From: Paramoeba atlantica
Lineage: Eukaryota > Discosea
NCBI GenBank assembly: GCA_977017575.1
Contig: CDRNVI010000008.1
Span: 1 to 64,000, forward strand
Length of the DNA: 64,000 nt
Direction: 5' to 3'
Made by a program: the position numbers and the translations under genes. Positions 46,675 through 56,621 of this stretch are shown here, piece after piece. Each line of letters begins with the position of its first letter. The stretch's first letter is position 1. The notes beneath the pieces are model-generated. The model searched no databases and was not told the origin of the DNA. It saw only the letters and a program-made list of their open reading frames with translations.

Positions 46675-47808
46675 ATGAAAACTGGAGTTAATCTCAATTC
46701 TTCGAGCGGAGCCTCTCGCTCTTCTGGGCGTATTACTCCGCTTTCAAGGTCTGTGGGGTCAACGAATCTTTCTTCTTCGAGAAAGGAATTTCCTTATATT
46801 TGCAGAGGATCACCAAATACTGAACACACCAATTTACTGAGTTCGAACAATAAGATTTCCAATTTTGAGACTAAAGGTGAGATGAGATCTGTAAGATCAG
46901 CTGATACGTTGATTGCCACTCAAGCTACTAGAGTTAAAGTGCAAGAAAATAGACTTTCTTCGGATAACGTCATTCGTGTCCGCGTTGGTTTAGGAGCAGA
47001 ATCGATTCATAAGAGTCCTAGAGTTTCCCTCAAGCGGTCGAGTAGCAGCTCTTTTGGAACTCCATATCTTCAAAGCCCAGTCTATTCATCAACGCCAAAG
47101 AGTACACTCTCGTCCCCAAACAGTGATTACGGCAATCCACCTTCTCCATGGATTCGAGAAGGTCTTCCTGCGCATCGTACCAAGATGCGAATGTCACTTC
47201 TTTCTGCATTGCAGAAATCGCGATCATGCGATTCTTTAAACACGCAAGAGGGGACGAATACTGATCGCATTCAAACCCCCATATTGCGTGGGAATATGGA
47301 CGAGTCTCCGAATTCCGAAACTCCAAGCACTGATTCTCTCCGTACTCCAATAAATCGTTTGTCGCAGCTCACAACGGCCAGCACTCCTCCAAATTCACAC
47401 CTTCATGTTGTAGTGGCTCAAATAGAAATGGCATTGCAGTCGCTTCCTTCAGGCAGAGTTCTATCCCAATTTCGAACCCTTCATTTTAATCTAAACGATG
47501 ACAAAAACGAAGACTTGCGCACGGCTGTGCTGGATAGAACGCTTGATTCAGAAAAACTGGTACGCATGACAAGCGCTGAGCTAGCCAACCCCGATCTCCG
47601 CGTGGCTCGCAAGGCGAACGTCGAGGCGCACTTAGATCGTATTAATACAAAAAATCACAAGGTGGGGACTAGAACAACTTTTTTTACATGCAGCAAGTGC
47701 CACGGTAATGATACAACGTTTTACGAAATGCAAACTGCTAGCGCAGATGAGCCAAGCACTAAGTTCGTGACGTGCCTAAATTGCGGAAAGTCGTGGAAGT
47801 TTCGTTAG
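46675..47808 (+). CDS. Transcription elongation factor TFIIS-like protein
   Basis: Stimulates RNA cleavage by stalled RNA polymerase II. The 377 residues: the first ~235 are Ser/Arg/Pro-rich and disordered, without a LW (TFIIS N) domain. The central domain (about 245-320) contains LRTAVLDRTLDSEKLVRMTS and AELANPDLRVARKANVEAHL. The C-terminal zinc ribbon is CSKCHGND...QTASADEPSTKFVTCLNCGKSW, with the catalytic Asp-Glu of the acidic loop intact. It ends WKFR, as human TFIIS ends WKFC. The start is the first ATG in the frame. Confidence 0.85.
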   Translation: MKTGVNLNSSSGASRSSGRITPLSRSVGSTNLSSSRKEFPYICRGSPNTEHTNLLSSNNKISNFETKGEMRSVRSADTLIATQATRVKVQENRLSSDNVIRVRVGLGAESIHKSPRVSLKRSSSSSFGTPYLQSPVYSSTPKSTLSSPNSDYGNPPSPWIREGLPAHRTKMRMSLLSALQKSRSCDSLNTQEGTNTDRIQTPILRGNMDESPNSETPSTDSLRTPINRLSQLTTASTPPNSHLHVVVAQIEMALQSLPSGRVLSQFRTLHFNLNDDKNEDLRTAVLDRTLDSEKLVRMTSAELANPDLRVARKANVEAHLDRINTKNHKVGTRTTFFTCSKCHGNDTTFYEMQTASADEPSTKFVTCLNCGKSWKFR

Positions 47809-48244
47809 GGTTCCGTTAAGCACTATTGAGAATCTAAAAAAATGATCTCTTGAACTTCCTTTAGAGAATACCATCTTGATCTTCCGCGCGAACACTCGTG
47901 TTTGGGCATATTTCATAGAACGTCAAGATGTGTATATGATTTGAAATGCGTGAAACATACCTGATACTTTGTACATGATATTTTTCCTTACGAATTTGAA
48001 TGGGAGAACTAAATGACCTCTGTAGTACTCTTGTGTCCCAATATTTCTTAGGTAATACAGTAAGATTCGCATAGTAAGATAAGTCGGAAACTGTAAGAAA
48101 CTTCTGTGGATGAAAACTTAAAATTTAGCAGGAATTTTATTTATTTTGAAGCAAATAGTTTTAAATCGGAGCATAATATATTTTGAAAGGAAAAGAGGTT
48201 GATATGCTCACAGCACTTCAGACAGCGCAATTTAAATAAATCGA
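47809..48244. other. Intergenic spacer
   Basis: AT-rich 436 bases. No gene, repeat or RNA is recognised. Confidence 0.35.
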
Positions 48245-50935
48245 ATGGAAGGCTCAGAAACCTTGGATAAAAGTTTAGAAAAAGTTCCGCTGCAACCCTC
48301 GAGAATCATCAAGGAGCCTATAAGGTGTTGTGCATCTAGGAAATGCATTGGGCGGCATCAGCTTGACGAATCCACTGTTTTCCGTCGGCCGCGTTCGAAA
48401 ACATGGGCGCTTCTCCGAGCTCCGGGACAAGCCGGTTGTCTGCTTCCTGTGCGTGAGGTCTCACGGCAAGCCGAGACGCCGTGCTCCACGCTCTATGTCG
48501 ATTCCACGCGAAATTTCGCCTCCTTGTCGCTCCGTACGCCTTCTCCGGAGATGCAATCCACAGAGGTTAGCTCCCCACAGTTCTCTCCGTTCCCGTGTGA
48601 TCCGGAAAACGACAGCCATGCACGTTCTTCTCGTAAGGCTGTAGTCTCCTACAGCTACCGCCGGAGTTGTCGTTTAGGTCGAGCCCTGGTACACACCTTA
48701 GGGTCTCCTCGTGAGACATGCACCTCCTCGTTGTCACAATCGAATCCCAGTGGGATTAGTCCAATACGAAGTGGGGGGACGCAGCCGCAACGATTGGAGT
48801 CCTGCTCTCATACAGCAGCGGTTAGATCAAAGAAGCCTTTTATCCCCTCGCTGGCGACTTCCTCGGGGTTGAGTGGTTCCGTGGTCTCCTCTTCGGGTTA
48901 TGATCCCGGTCAGTTTTCCTCTCCCGAGTGTAAAGGGCTTACACTACGCAGTACGCGTAGTAGCGCAACCACAGAACGTGAAACACGAAAATCGAGAGAG
49001 AAATCTGATACACAATCCGGAACTGAACACACGGTGGCCCATCGGCTATTTCCCTCTGATATGAATGGTGTGGAATCTCCCATAAAGGTAAAGAGTACCG
49101 ATGGAGAATCATCGGCCATAACCCTTCATTGCGCACAATCGAAGAGGGAATTGTTAGTTGTGGGAAAAGAGGTGGCCTCAGTAGCGCACCATAGCAAGAT
49201 TTCGAATCTATTTTTAGACACAACTTCACATGAGGATGACACAGAAGTGCCAGGTCAGAGTGATTTGAGTCTTTGCACTAATTTTGTCAAAGAACTCGTG
49301 GACACGTTTGGAGAAAAGACACAACCTGAAGAAAAGATAGTAGAGAACTCGCCTTCTCAGAAATCATTGAAAACAGTAATCACGACTCAGCAGGGCTGCG
49401 AATCAGCAGAATATAGCTTTTCTGACTGTCGTGATACAGTGCGACCGTTAGAGGCAAGGAGCATTGGGGGATCATCTGCCGCCTCGAAAAATTGGCGAGA
49501 TATTTCTTTGGAGCCGAACTTGAATTCTTCCTCTTTACACACTACTTACCCTCTACCTGACAGCTTTTCGTTGGCATTACGACATCACATGTGGAACACG
49601 CTTGCAATCATACCGTGCGGAGCACATGTGTATTTTACCGCATTTTCTCATCTTCTTACACTCATGCGAGACGTACGTTGGCTCGCAGTAAACTGTCCTA
49701 GAGGAATTTCGAATGCCTTAACACGCGCTACCAATGGAGTCATATTCCTAACTGTAAAATGTGCTTCTTCGGAGGTTTGGAAGGATGTCATGTCTCGGGT
49801 TTGCCACGTCAGTGACGCACACTCGCGCCACACACTTTTTCGCACAGAACACTATGTAATTAGTGTCCTAGGGTGGAATCTTAGACCACGAACTTTACTT
49901 AGCAGTTACGAGGTTGTGCGTGATCGCTATCTTGAGACGCGCTGCTTCCACTCCCCTTTGCAATGTAAGGCATCTCTGAGAAGCAACGAGGTAAGTTCTG
50001 TACCGCAAGATCTCTCAACCGCAATAGAAGATAGAGATGCAGCTTGCGAGGAAACAAGCAATGAATCTGGTGAAAGAACTGTTGAAAGCATAAAACTTTG
50101 TCCGTGCCACACGGCAAAGGAAACTATTTGCGAGGCTGATTGGATGAGGATCTTTATTTTATCTGAAACGGTTATGGCGTTTTGTCCCCACAGCATCCTG
50201 ATGCATGATATTGATGGGGGATACGAGCGTCTCTTGCAAGTAAGTGCCGAAACATTCTCGAACGTGATGCTGCACAAAGAAGGCTTTGCAGATCGGGTAC
50301 AAGATAATTTTACATTGGAATCGTATACTTTACACGGTGTCACGAAATTATGTCTGGTCTTCCTGCAAATATTGACTGGACAACGCATGGATCACTCGAT
50401 ATTAAATCATGAATCAACAATGCCAGTGTCGCTCGCTTCGTCCGAAACAAAGCTCTCAATGGATCATTTTGAATCCATGGCCTCACACAGCATTTGTGTC
50501 GGCGGACTTTCCATGCACGATTTTCCCTCCCTTATGTCGTGGCTCTTTAAAGAACTCAAAGTATGTCTAGCGTTTCCTCCTACACGAAATGTTCAGTCGG
50601 CAGCTTCGATCTCTCCGGGACGAGAGTCAGGAAGCGCCGCTTCACCATTGACTTGTAGAACTGTGCATTCACCAATGCACAGCGCACAGCCCCAGGATGT
50701 GGACCCTTTGAACAATGAAATTACCAAGCCAGTGACAAGACTGAACGAAACTCAATTTCAGACTCCACCACTGCGAGCGCAGGTAGCGAATAATATACAG
50801 GTGGGCTTGCACGCCGAATACCCCATGCCAGTATGTATCACGTGGCTTTCATTTTGCCAATACGCTGCCGTATCATGGATGGATGCAACCCGAGTGGCCT
50901 CTCAAACCAAGCGCTCGTCGACTGTGTGCCCATAA
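48245..50935 (+). CDS. Large unknown protein with a cyclin-like helical core
   Basis: Of 896 residues, the first ~430 are Ser/Arg-rich and disordered. From about 435 a helical region begins: LALRHHMWNTLAIIPCGAHV, YFTAFSHLLTLMRDVRWLAV, RTEHYVISVLGWNLRPRTLL. The last one resembles the helix of cyclin boxes where 'E..VL..L.W.L...T' precedes the second fold. A third region (HDIDGGYERLLQVSAETFSN, VTKLCLVFLQILTGQ) continues it. The cyclin reading rests on one motif only. Without a profile search it should stay hypothetical. Confidence 0.55.
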   Translation: MEGSETLDKSLEKVPLQPSRIIKEPIRCCASRKCIGRHQLDESTVFRRPRSKTWALLRAPGQAGCLLPVREVSRQAETPCSTLYVDSTRNFASLSLRTPSPEMQSTEVSSPQFSPFPCDPENDSHARSSRKAVVSYSYRRSCRLGRALVHTLGSPRETCTSSLSQSNPSGISPIRSGGTQPQRLESCSHTAAVRSKKPFIPSLATSSGLSGSVVSSSGYDPGQFSSPECKGLTLRSTRSSATTERETRKSREKSDTQSGTEHTVAHRLFPSDMNGVESPIKVKSTDGESSAITLHCAQSKRELLVVGKEVASVAHHSKISNLFLDTTSHEDDTEVPGQSDLSLCTNFVKELVDTFGEKTQPEEKIVENSPSQKSLKTVITTQQGCESAEYSFSDCRDTVRPLEARSIGGSSAASKNWRDISLEPNLNSSSLHTTYPLPDSFSLALRHHMWNTLAIIPCGAHVYFTAFSHLLTLMRDVRWLAVNCPRGISNALTRATNGVIFLTVKCASSEVWKDVMSRVCHVSDAHSRHTLFRTEHYVISVLGWNLRPRTLLSSYEVVRDRYLETRCFHSPLQCKASLRSNEVSSVPQDLSTAIEDRDAACEETSNESGERTVESIKLCPCHTAKETICEADWMRIFILSETVMAFCPHSILMHDIDGGYERLLQVSAETFSNVMLHKEGFADRVQDNFTLESYTLHGVTKLCLVFLQILTGQRMDHSILNHESTMPVSLASSETKLSMDHFESMASHSICVGGLSMHDFPSLMSWLFKELKVCLAFPPTRNVQSAASISPGRESGSAASPLTCRTVHSPMHSAQPQDVDPLNNEITKPVTRLNETQFQTPPLRAQVANNIQVGLHAEYPMPVCITWLSFCQYAAVSWMDATRVASQTKRSSTVCP

Positions 50936-51334
50936 TTCCGTGTCACATACAGAGCACATATAGTTAAAGGTGGTCCTTTTATCTAATGTAAGAAACATTG
51001 AGATGGAACACGAACGTGCATATTCAGAAAACTGAAAGGCGCATTCTTCCTTTGTAAACAGCATCTATTTATGAAGGTGTAACGCATTTGAGCCCCTGTT
51101 CTTAAACACTTTCTATTATTCTTTGTGGTTCTTCTGTATACTGATACAATTTTGAGTTGAACAAAGCTTTTTTTTCGAACCTTCTGAGATTAATTTTGTC
51201 TTTTAGTTATTAAAGTTCTTCATAGGCATTTTTGTTTTTACTTTGTACTTCAAAGAACTTGGCGCACTCGCTGCTTCACAGCGGAGTTATGCGTTATACG
51301 TGGTGAATCCCTACATCTGAAATGGTCGCAAAGC
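50936..51334. other. Intergenic spacer
   Basis: No gene seen in 399 bases; T-rich with TTTTTTTTCG near 51170. Confidence 0.35.
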
Positions 51335-52543
51335 ATGAATGAAGAGCTCCCCTTGTCGGACAGTGGCATGCATCGTACCTCGTCAGTTCGAGAGCGAGCT
51401 TGGAGACATAGGCTTTCGCACCTTATTGCTCAGGCGGACATGTTTCTTAAACCCCGAGAAGATTTCAAGTCTCACACCTCTTCTCCGTACGGTCTAGCAA
51501 TTCATCTTATCACGTTTCTTTTCTTATTGTCTCTCACAGGGTATGAGATATGGGCAACACGCATCTCCCCTTCCTTTTTTTCAAAATATGTTCGAGTGGA
51601 TGGAACTGTTGATGGAATGGTTCCACTGCATTTCAACATTACGTTACCTCACGTACAATGCCTTGATGCGACGCTCTACGTGATGGATGCTGTAGGACTG
51701 CAGCAAAATGACCTACAACAAAATGTGCAAAAAATACCCGTCGATCGCGGTGGTAAACTCCTTTGGGAGGGCTTCTACGAAGAGGGTAAGAATCCAAACT
51801 CACGACAGGGAAGCACTGCGTACGACCCTCGTAATGACCCGCTTTCTCCACTTTATTGTGGATCATGTAATCTCCCAGAACTCGTCTCTGAACAGCGCCT
51901 CTCCGACTCCTCTTCCTTTTTTTCCTCTGCTTTTTGTTGCAACACTTGTGAGAGTATTCTGAGTCTGTACGATAGGCATCAAATACCACGTCCCGCGCTC
52001 CTCACCATACCACAATGTCATCATGAGCTCTCCCTGTTCCACCCAGGTTGTAATCTCCAGGGCACCATACTTTTACACAAAGTCCGAGGGAGTATGCACG
52101 TGATCCCAGGAACGCGCACAGAGCTGTCGAGTCTTCTCTTCGAGCCTGGCCGCATCTGTCCGCTAAATTCTTCCCATCGAATTCACCATATATGGTTTGG
52201 GACCGATCGAACCGCTAGTGAACCGATGCCACTCAAGGAGTACACGCATATCTCGGAGCAATCACAATTTGTAAAATACTTTTTGCAAATCATGCCCGCA
52301 TCAAGGGAGACACACGACGGGTTTACCTACACAGCCAGTGCACAGCACTATGATGCCGAAACGGGCTTACAACCTGGTGTGTTCTTTTCGTTTGATTTTA
52401 CCCCGATGCACCTGCTCAGTTTGGATGACAGGGAGGATCTCAGCCGCCTTTGTATTCGTCTATGCGGTATTTTTGGCGGTCTATTTTTGTTTCATCGACT
52501 TGCCTTGTATTTTACAACATCAATGACGAAAGAAACCATGTAG
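51335..52543 (+). CDS. ERGIC3/Erv46-type COPII cargo receptor
   Basis: Cycles between ER and Golgi in a complex with ERGIC2/Erv41. The 402 residues: cytosolic N-tail with ADMFLKPREDFKSHT, TM1 (about 52-72, LAIHLITFLFLLSLTGYEIW), a large lumenal domain with LPHVQCLDATLYVMDAVG, CGSCNLP, the paired-Cys block FCCNTCESILSLYDRH, CNLQGTILLHKVRGSMHV and FFSFDFTPM, then TM2 (about 368-388, LCGIFGGLFLFHRLALYF). A short cytosolic tail SMTKETM lacks a clear KK-xx motif. Length and Cys pattern are canonical. Confidence 0.88.
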   Translation: MNEELPLSDSGMHRTSSVRERAWRHRLSHLIAQADMFLKPREDFKSHTSSPYGLAIHLITFLFLLSLTGYEIWATRISPSFFSKYVRVDGTVDGMVPLHFNITLPHVQCLDATLYVMDAVGLQQNDLQQNVQKIPVDRGGKLLWEGFYEEGKNPNSRQGSTAYDPRNDPLSPLYCGSCNLPELVSEQRLSDSSSFFSSAFCCNTCESILSLYDRHQIPRPALLTIPQCHHELSLFHPGCNLQGTILLHKVRGSMHVIPGTRTELSSLLFEPGRICPLNSSHRIHHIWFGTDRTASEPMPLKEYTHISEQSQFVKYFLQIMPASRETHDGFTYTASAQHYDAETGLQPGVFFSFDFTPMHLLSLDDREDLSRLCIRLCGIFGGLFLFHRLALYFTTSMTKETM

Positions 52544-52720
52544 TGCAGACGAAAATTTAGAATGCAGAAAACGAATAGTTTGAGAGCTATATTTTGCATG
52601 GTGATAGCTTCGTGGGATATTACGTCAGTTTTTTTCATCCGGTTTGATGGTCAATATGAAAAACGCATGACATATTCTACACCCATAAGTTAGCACTAGT
52701 AAATAAATTTACATTGGCAT

Positions 52721-53562
52721 ATGCTACGTTCGCATTTGATTAAAGTTTCTTGTCATATTGTTATTTGCTTATTCGCAATGCTATCTTTTTTTGAAATTGC
52801 AGATGTACGAAATACGGTGGGACGAGTGCGCGGCGCCTTCCTTCCACAAGCATATAAACTCAGTCGCGTACTACGGAATACTACAAAACTGCATTCGAGT
52901 TGGAGTACGGAAACGACAGCATGTCGATGGACGGGCGTGGGTTGTGATGCGTAGAAACAAGTCAGTGATATCCGGTGGGGCACGCAGGGACTGAGAGGAA
53001 CAATTTTTTGGATTGATTTTCCACAAACCGTGAAACTGATTATTCATGGAGTTTATAGTTTTAAAGGAGGTATAAATCAAATTGAAGGCGTTCTTCCCAC
53101 ATCGGACTTACCATCAGCGCTAAACATGTTCATACTTGACAGCAACAAGTTGAGTGAAGTAATACGCTTCGATCAGCTTCCCGTGAGTTTGGTATCATTG
53201 GAAGTGGCTGATAGTCAGTTTGAGGGAGTCGTGACCCTTCATACGCTTCCGCCTATCTTACTTAACCTGGACTTACGACAAAATCGATTCTCGGGGGACT
53301 TCACTATAATTTGCCTCCAGAGTTGGAATGTCTCAACATTTCCGAAAACTTTATTAGCGGGCATCTAAATCTCCCGAAAAATCTAAATCTCCCAAAAAAA
53401 AATTGGATTCAATTGATTTAGATGAAAATTCATTCAGCGGGAATCTTGATTTTTCTTCCCTTTCACCATTTCTCAAACTCCTGCATCTACTAGGCAATTG
53501 TCTTGATGGAAATCTAGACCTCAGTAACACCGTTTCTTTATGTGCATTGGACGTACGTTGAA
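52721..53562 (+). pseudogene. Leucine-rich-repeat surface protein pseudogene
   Basis: A decayed paralogue of the gene at 38723. It opens with a signal-peptide-like stretch (SCHIVICLFAMLSFFEIA) and an N-cap (LHSSWSTETTACRWTGVGCD) that runs into a stop near 52952. In a second frame come LRRs LPSALNMFILDSNKLSEVIR, LPVSLVSLEVADSQFEG, LPPILLNLDLRQNRFSGDFT. After another shift (near 53300) come LDSIDLDENSFSGNLD and LKLLHLLGNCLDGNLDL. At least two frame changes and a stop make it non-functional. Confidence 0.72.
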
Positions 53563-54103
53563 ATAATTTTTCATCCATCGTGCCAAGCCCTCCACAGGTT
53601 TATTTGCGCTACGACCCATAATAGCTTTGAAAGTCCCTTTCATATACTCCCCCCTTCATTAATTTCTATAAATGCCTTACCGAAGTTTTTGAAAAAAAAG
53701 TTATAGATTTGTGAAAAATTATATTTTCGCTCGGAGGTCAACTTTTGCGACAGTTCTTTTCGGAACTATACCTATCTTGGATCAAGACGAGGACGAAGCT
53801 CATGAAACTTTCGCTTCGGAAAGTGCTGATCAACCTTTTGCACTCTGAAATTATAACCAGTGCACATTTTTCCGTCCGCAGCAACGGTTTTCTATTTGTC
53901 GTATCTAAGTTTTTTCTGTGGTTTTGCTCTTTTTTTAAGTTTTTTGGAATCGCCGAGTCTCTATCCCAATATACCCTGAATATTCCTGTTTCCTCATCGC
54001 TTTTTTAACACCTACGCTGGTCGATAATACTTTCTTTCTGACCGGCGACCTACCGGACCTTCCTTCTTGAACTTCCTGACAAAACGTCAGCGACGATTGC
54101 AGG
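53563..54103. repeat. Spacer with half copy of MITE family B
   Basis: TACTCCCCCCTTCATTAATT and the adjoining TCTATAAAT at 53645-53673 match one arm of the palindromic element at 54655. The rest has poly-T stretches and no assignable gene. Confidence 0.55.
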
Positions 54104-54325
54104 ATGGCAAATACTTTCCTCGACTGGATGCAAGTGCGTGCAGCGAATTCTTTGCAAGAACTCAAGGCTCCGCCCGAGCTGAACAAGAGTTTAGTCGCTC
54201 TAGATCGTGTCTTTCCGTTCCTTAAAATTCGACATGCAGATGCCCCCAATGAAACGCTATCCAATCCGTCAAACGAACCGTCTTCACGGTTAGCTGAAAT
54301 CGCCCGCAGACTACTTCGCGCATGA
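54104..54325 (+). CDS. Small ORF of uncertain status
   Basis: 73 residues, MANTFLDWMQVRAANSLQEL onwards, helical and mildly acidic, with an AG two bases before the ATG (ATTGCAGG). No family is recognised. It lies among MITEs and a pseudogene, so it may be a gene remnant. Confidence 0.3.
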   Translation: MANTFLDWMQVRAANSLQELKAPPELNKSLVALDRVFPFLKIRHADAPNETLSNPSNEPSSRLAEIARRLLRA

Positions 54326-54654
54326 AATTAGCTGAACGACGTCTTGGAGGAAACGACCGAGCTGAAAGGGTTTTTAGGGCGCTCTAGAGCTTTTCCCTCT
54401 TTTCGAAGGACAATCAAGTTTTCACGAACGAAGGCTTTCTTTTTTCTACTCAGTTTTCGCGGACTGCGGCGATTGGGGGACACGATCAGCGAAGACCTAC
54501 GGTCAACACTTGGGGCTACCCAACCCCTCCATATTAAAGTTAGAAAACTTTTAGGTTTTGCTTAGTGTCGTGTAAAGTGAGAGTAGCCCGCACCCGGGAG
54601 GCCCACAAAAGTATGTTCGAACGTCCACCCACCAAAGTAACCGACCAAAGAGAA

Positions 54655-54755
54655 TACCCCACTTCATTAATTTCTATAAATATTTATATTTTATAAATAT
54701 AAATTTGATTTTTTGTTATAATCTATATTTATAGAAATTAATGGAGGGGGGAGTA
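54655..54755. mobile_element. Palindromic MITE, family B
   Basis: Left arm TACCCCACTTCATTAATTTC continues TATAAATATT; the right arm is its near-perfect inverse ending GGAGGGGGGAGTA. The arms are about 30 bases around an AT-rich centre, so the whole 101 bp can fold into a hairpin. Bounded by TA, as for Tc1-family targets. Confidence 0.7.
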
Positions 54756-54987
54756 CAGGTGTACGTCCTACACAGTTTTTATTATTTTATTTTACATGTA
54801 GTGTCGCGTACTAATAAAGCGATCCAGGCATAAGGGGGCGAAGGAGATACGAAGCAACAGATGTAGCAGATTCCCACTGAAAAGATATTGTATCTCCCTG
54901 CACGAGAAATGCTTGCCTTTGCAGTGGCTTGATCGGAGACGAGCTCGTCCAGGGACTTTATACCTGGATTCTACACTGCATAACCCC

Positions 54988-55452
54988 ACGAAAAACTTGC
55001 CAGCTGGCCACCCACTCAAAAAGTGGCCAGCTGTCCAACTACTGTATACCCCCCCAGTAAGAGAATGGGTTTTGGGTAGAAATGGCCAAATCTCTCTTAC
55101 TGGGGGGGGTATGCTTTTTTCGCCAGTTTCCTCTTTTCTCCCAACTTTTTTGACTATTTTTTTCTATTTTTTCTTCTGAACACGTGTTAAAACGCTTCTT
55201 TGGGTTACCCCCGAGGCCTCCAACATGCAGACACCCACCCCCTACCCCCTATACGCCCCCTGTGGGGCTCCCGAGCCAAATCTCTCTTACTGGTGGTCAG
55301 CCCAAAAAGGGCCAAATCTCTCTTACTGGTGGTCAGCCCAAAAAAAGGGCCAAATCTCTCTTACTGCGGGGGTATCTTACTGGAGGGGGGTATACGGTAT
55401 TTCAGAAGGTGATCAGCTGGCTACGTTTTCAAGAGGTGGCCAGCTGACCATA
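54988..55452. repeat. Inverted repeats flanking MITE A (nested insertion)
   Basis: GCCAGCTGGCCACCC...AGTGGCCAGCTG (about 54993-55034) is mirrored by GATCAGCTGGCT...GTGGCCAGCTGACC (about 55411-55452). The two align as a 45-base inverted repeat around the 356-bp MITE, so MITE A probably inserted into an older palindromic element. Confidence 0.5.
55042..55397 (+). mobile_element. Non-autonomous DNA element (MITE), family A, full copy
   Basis: 356 bp, bounded by TA at 55040-55041 and 55398-55399. The ends are CTGTATACCCCCCCAGTAAG and the inverse of CCGTATACCCCCCTCCAGTAAG. Internal blocks of CCAAATCTCTCTTACTG occur four times (one plus three tandem units with TGGTCAGCCCAAAAAG). It has no coding capacity; TA targets and C-rich ends suggest mobilisation by a Tc1/mariner transposase. 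The second copy is at 35566-35856, inverted. Confidence 0.8.
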
Positions 55453-56017
55453 AAAAATCGTGCTTTTTTTCGTTCATTCGTTATGCCACCGGCCACTGAA
55501 ATGTATTTTGAGAAAAAAAGTATTTCTGGAACTTAGTTTGGGAGCTGAAAAATCTTCCCCGAGCTTGGAAAGAGATGTAGTTTATGAATTCGGGGATGAA
55601 TATCAATCCTCTTCGCGATTTTTAGTCACATTTTTAGTAAACAGGTTCTAAAAACTGCGTACTGTGCTCGATTTCTTTCATGTTTAATGCAATGCTGAGA
55701 TTCTGTAATGAAAAAGACCTGTGCTTTGAAATTTTTGAAAAATCATTTTTATACCAATTTCTCTTATACGTGCATCTTATGCTCGTCGAATTAACCTTAG
55801 TAAGCGAGTTAGATGCTCACCGTATCTCCCTCAATACACTTTATTCTGACTGACTGCACTGTGTCCATTGTGTAGTTACTCCATTGCATTCTGGTTAATA
55901 AAAGGGCAGTAGAATTCTTTACAAACTTCTAATGTTCACAATCATTTTCAATGGCTCTTAGAAAAGAGTTTTTTGCATGATCTCTGGAAAAGCGCTCTCC
56001 TCGGAATCCTGGAGCGT
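55453..56017. other. Spacer after the MITE cluster
   Basis: No gene is recognised in these 565 bases. Confidence 0.35.
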
Positions 56018-56434
56018 ATGATTACGTTATCTTTCTACTATTGGCATACAACTTCTATTGCATACTTTTTCCTCTGTCTTTTCTGCACAAAGCCCAATTC
56101 AATACGTAGGATAGGTTGCAGCATAGCATTCGGGAAAGAAGAGTTTGTTAGTACTAGTGACGGTTATATTTGTTTGAAGTTGGTAAACAATTCGTATACG
56201 AATGGAAGCTTTGCACCATCTCCTAACTTAAATAACTTTTCTGTCCCATCTTTTCCTGAATCGGGCACCAATACTTCTCGAAAAAAAGTAGATTATGAAG
56301 TGGCGCCACGAACTGGTATTCAGTTAGTTCCGGAATTTGTTCAGTGGATTATTGGATCTATTATTGTGCTGCTAGCGTTAGTAATTGGTCGGTACTTTGA
56401 TCCTCCTCCATACGGAACAGATCAGAGACTGTAA
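56018..56434 (+). CDS. Small membrane protein, unknown
   Basis: From the ATG at 56018 the 138 residues begin with a hydrophobic stretch (MITLSFYYWHTTSIAYFFLC, signal peptide or TM1). An N-glycosylation-rich hydrophilic loop (NNSYTNGS, NNFS, NTS) follows, then a second TM (about 106-124, FVQWIIGSIIVLLALVIGRY) and the tail FDPPPYGTDQRL. The pattern fits a type I-like membrane protein with a PPPY cytoplasmic motif. The frame is open from a TTG at 55973. No family is recognised. Confidence 0.55.
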   Translation: MITLSFYYWHTTSIAYFFLCLFCTKPNSIRRIGCSIAFGKEEFVSTSDGYICLKLVNNSYTNGSFAPSPNLNNFSVPSFPESGTNTSRKKVDYEVAPRTGIQLVPEFVQWIIGSIIVLLALVIGRYFDPPPYGTDQRL

Positions 56435-56621
56435 TTTGTTTTTGAATTTGCGCCTGGGAACACTCCCAGTGAAAGTCTATCAATTCATGCAGTCATGGGT
56501 CTCATATTCAAATTATTTTGTTTAGATGCCTACGTGATCCTATCGCAAACTATGTACCTTGTTTAACACGAAAATTGATTTCATTTCTTCAATTACGTTC
56601 TTCATGAGACACTTGTAATTA

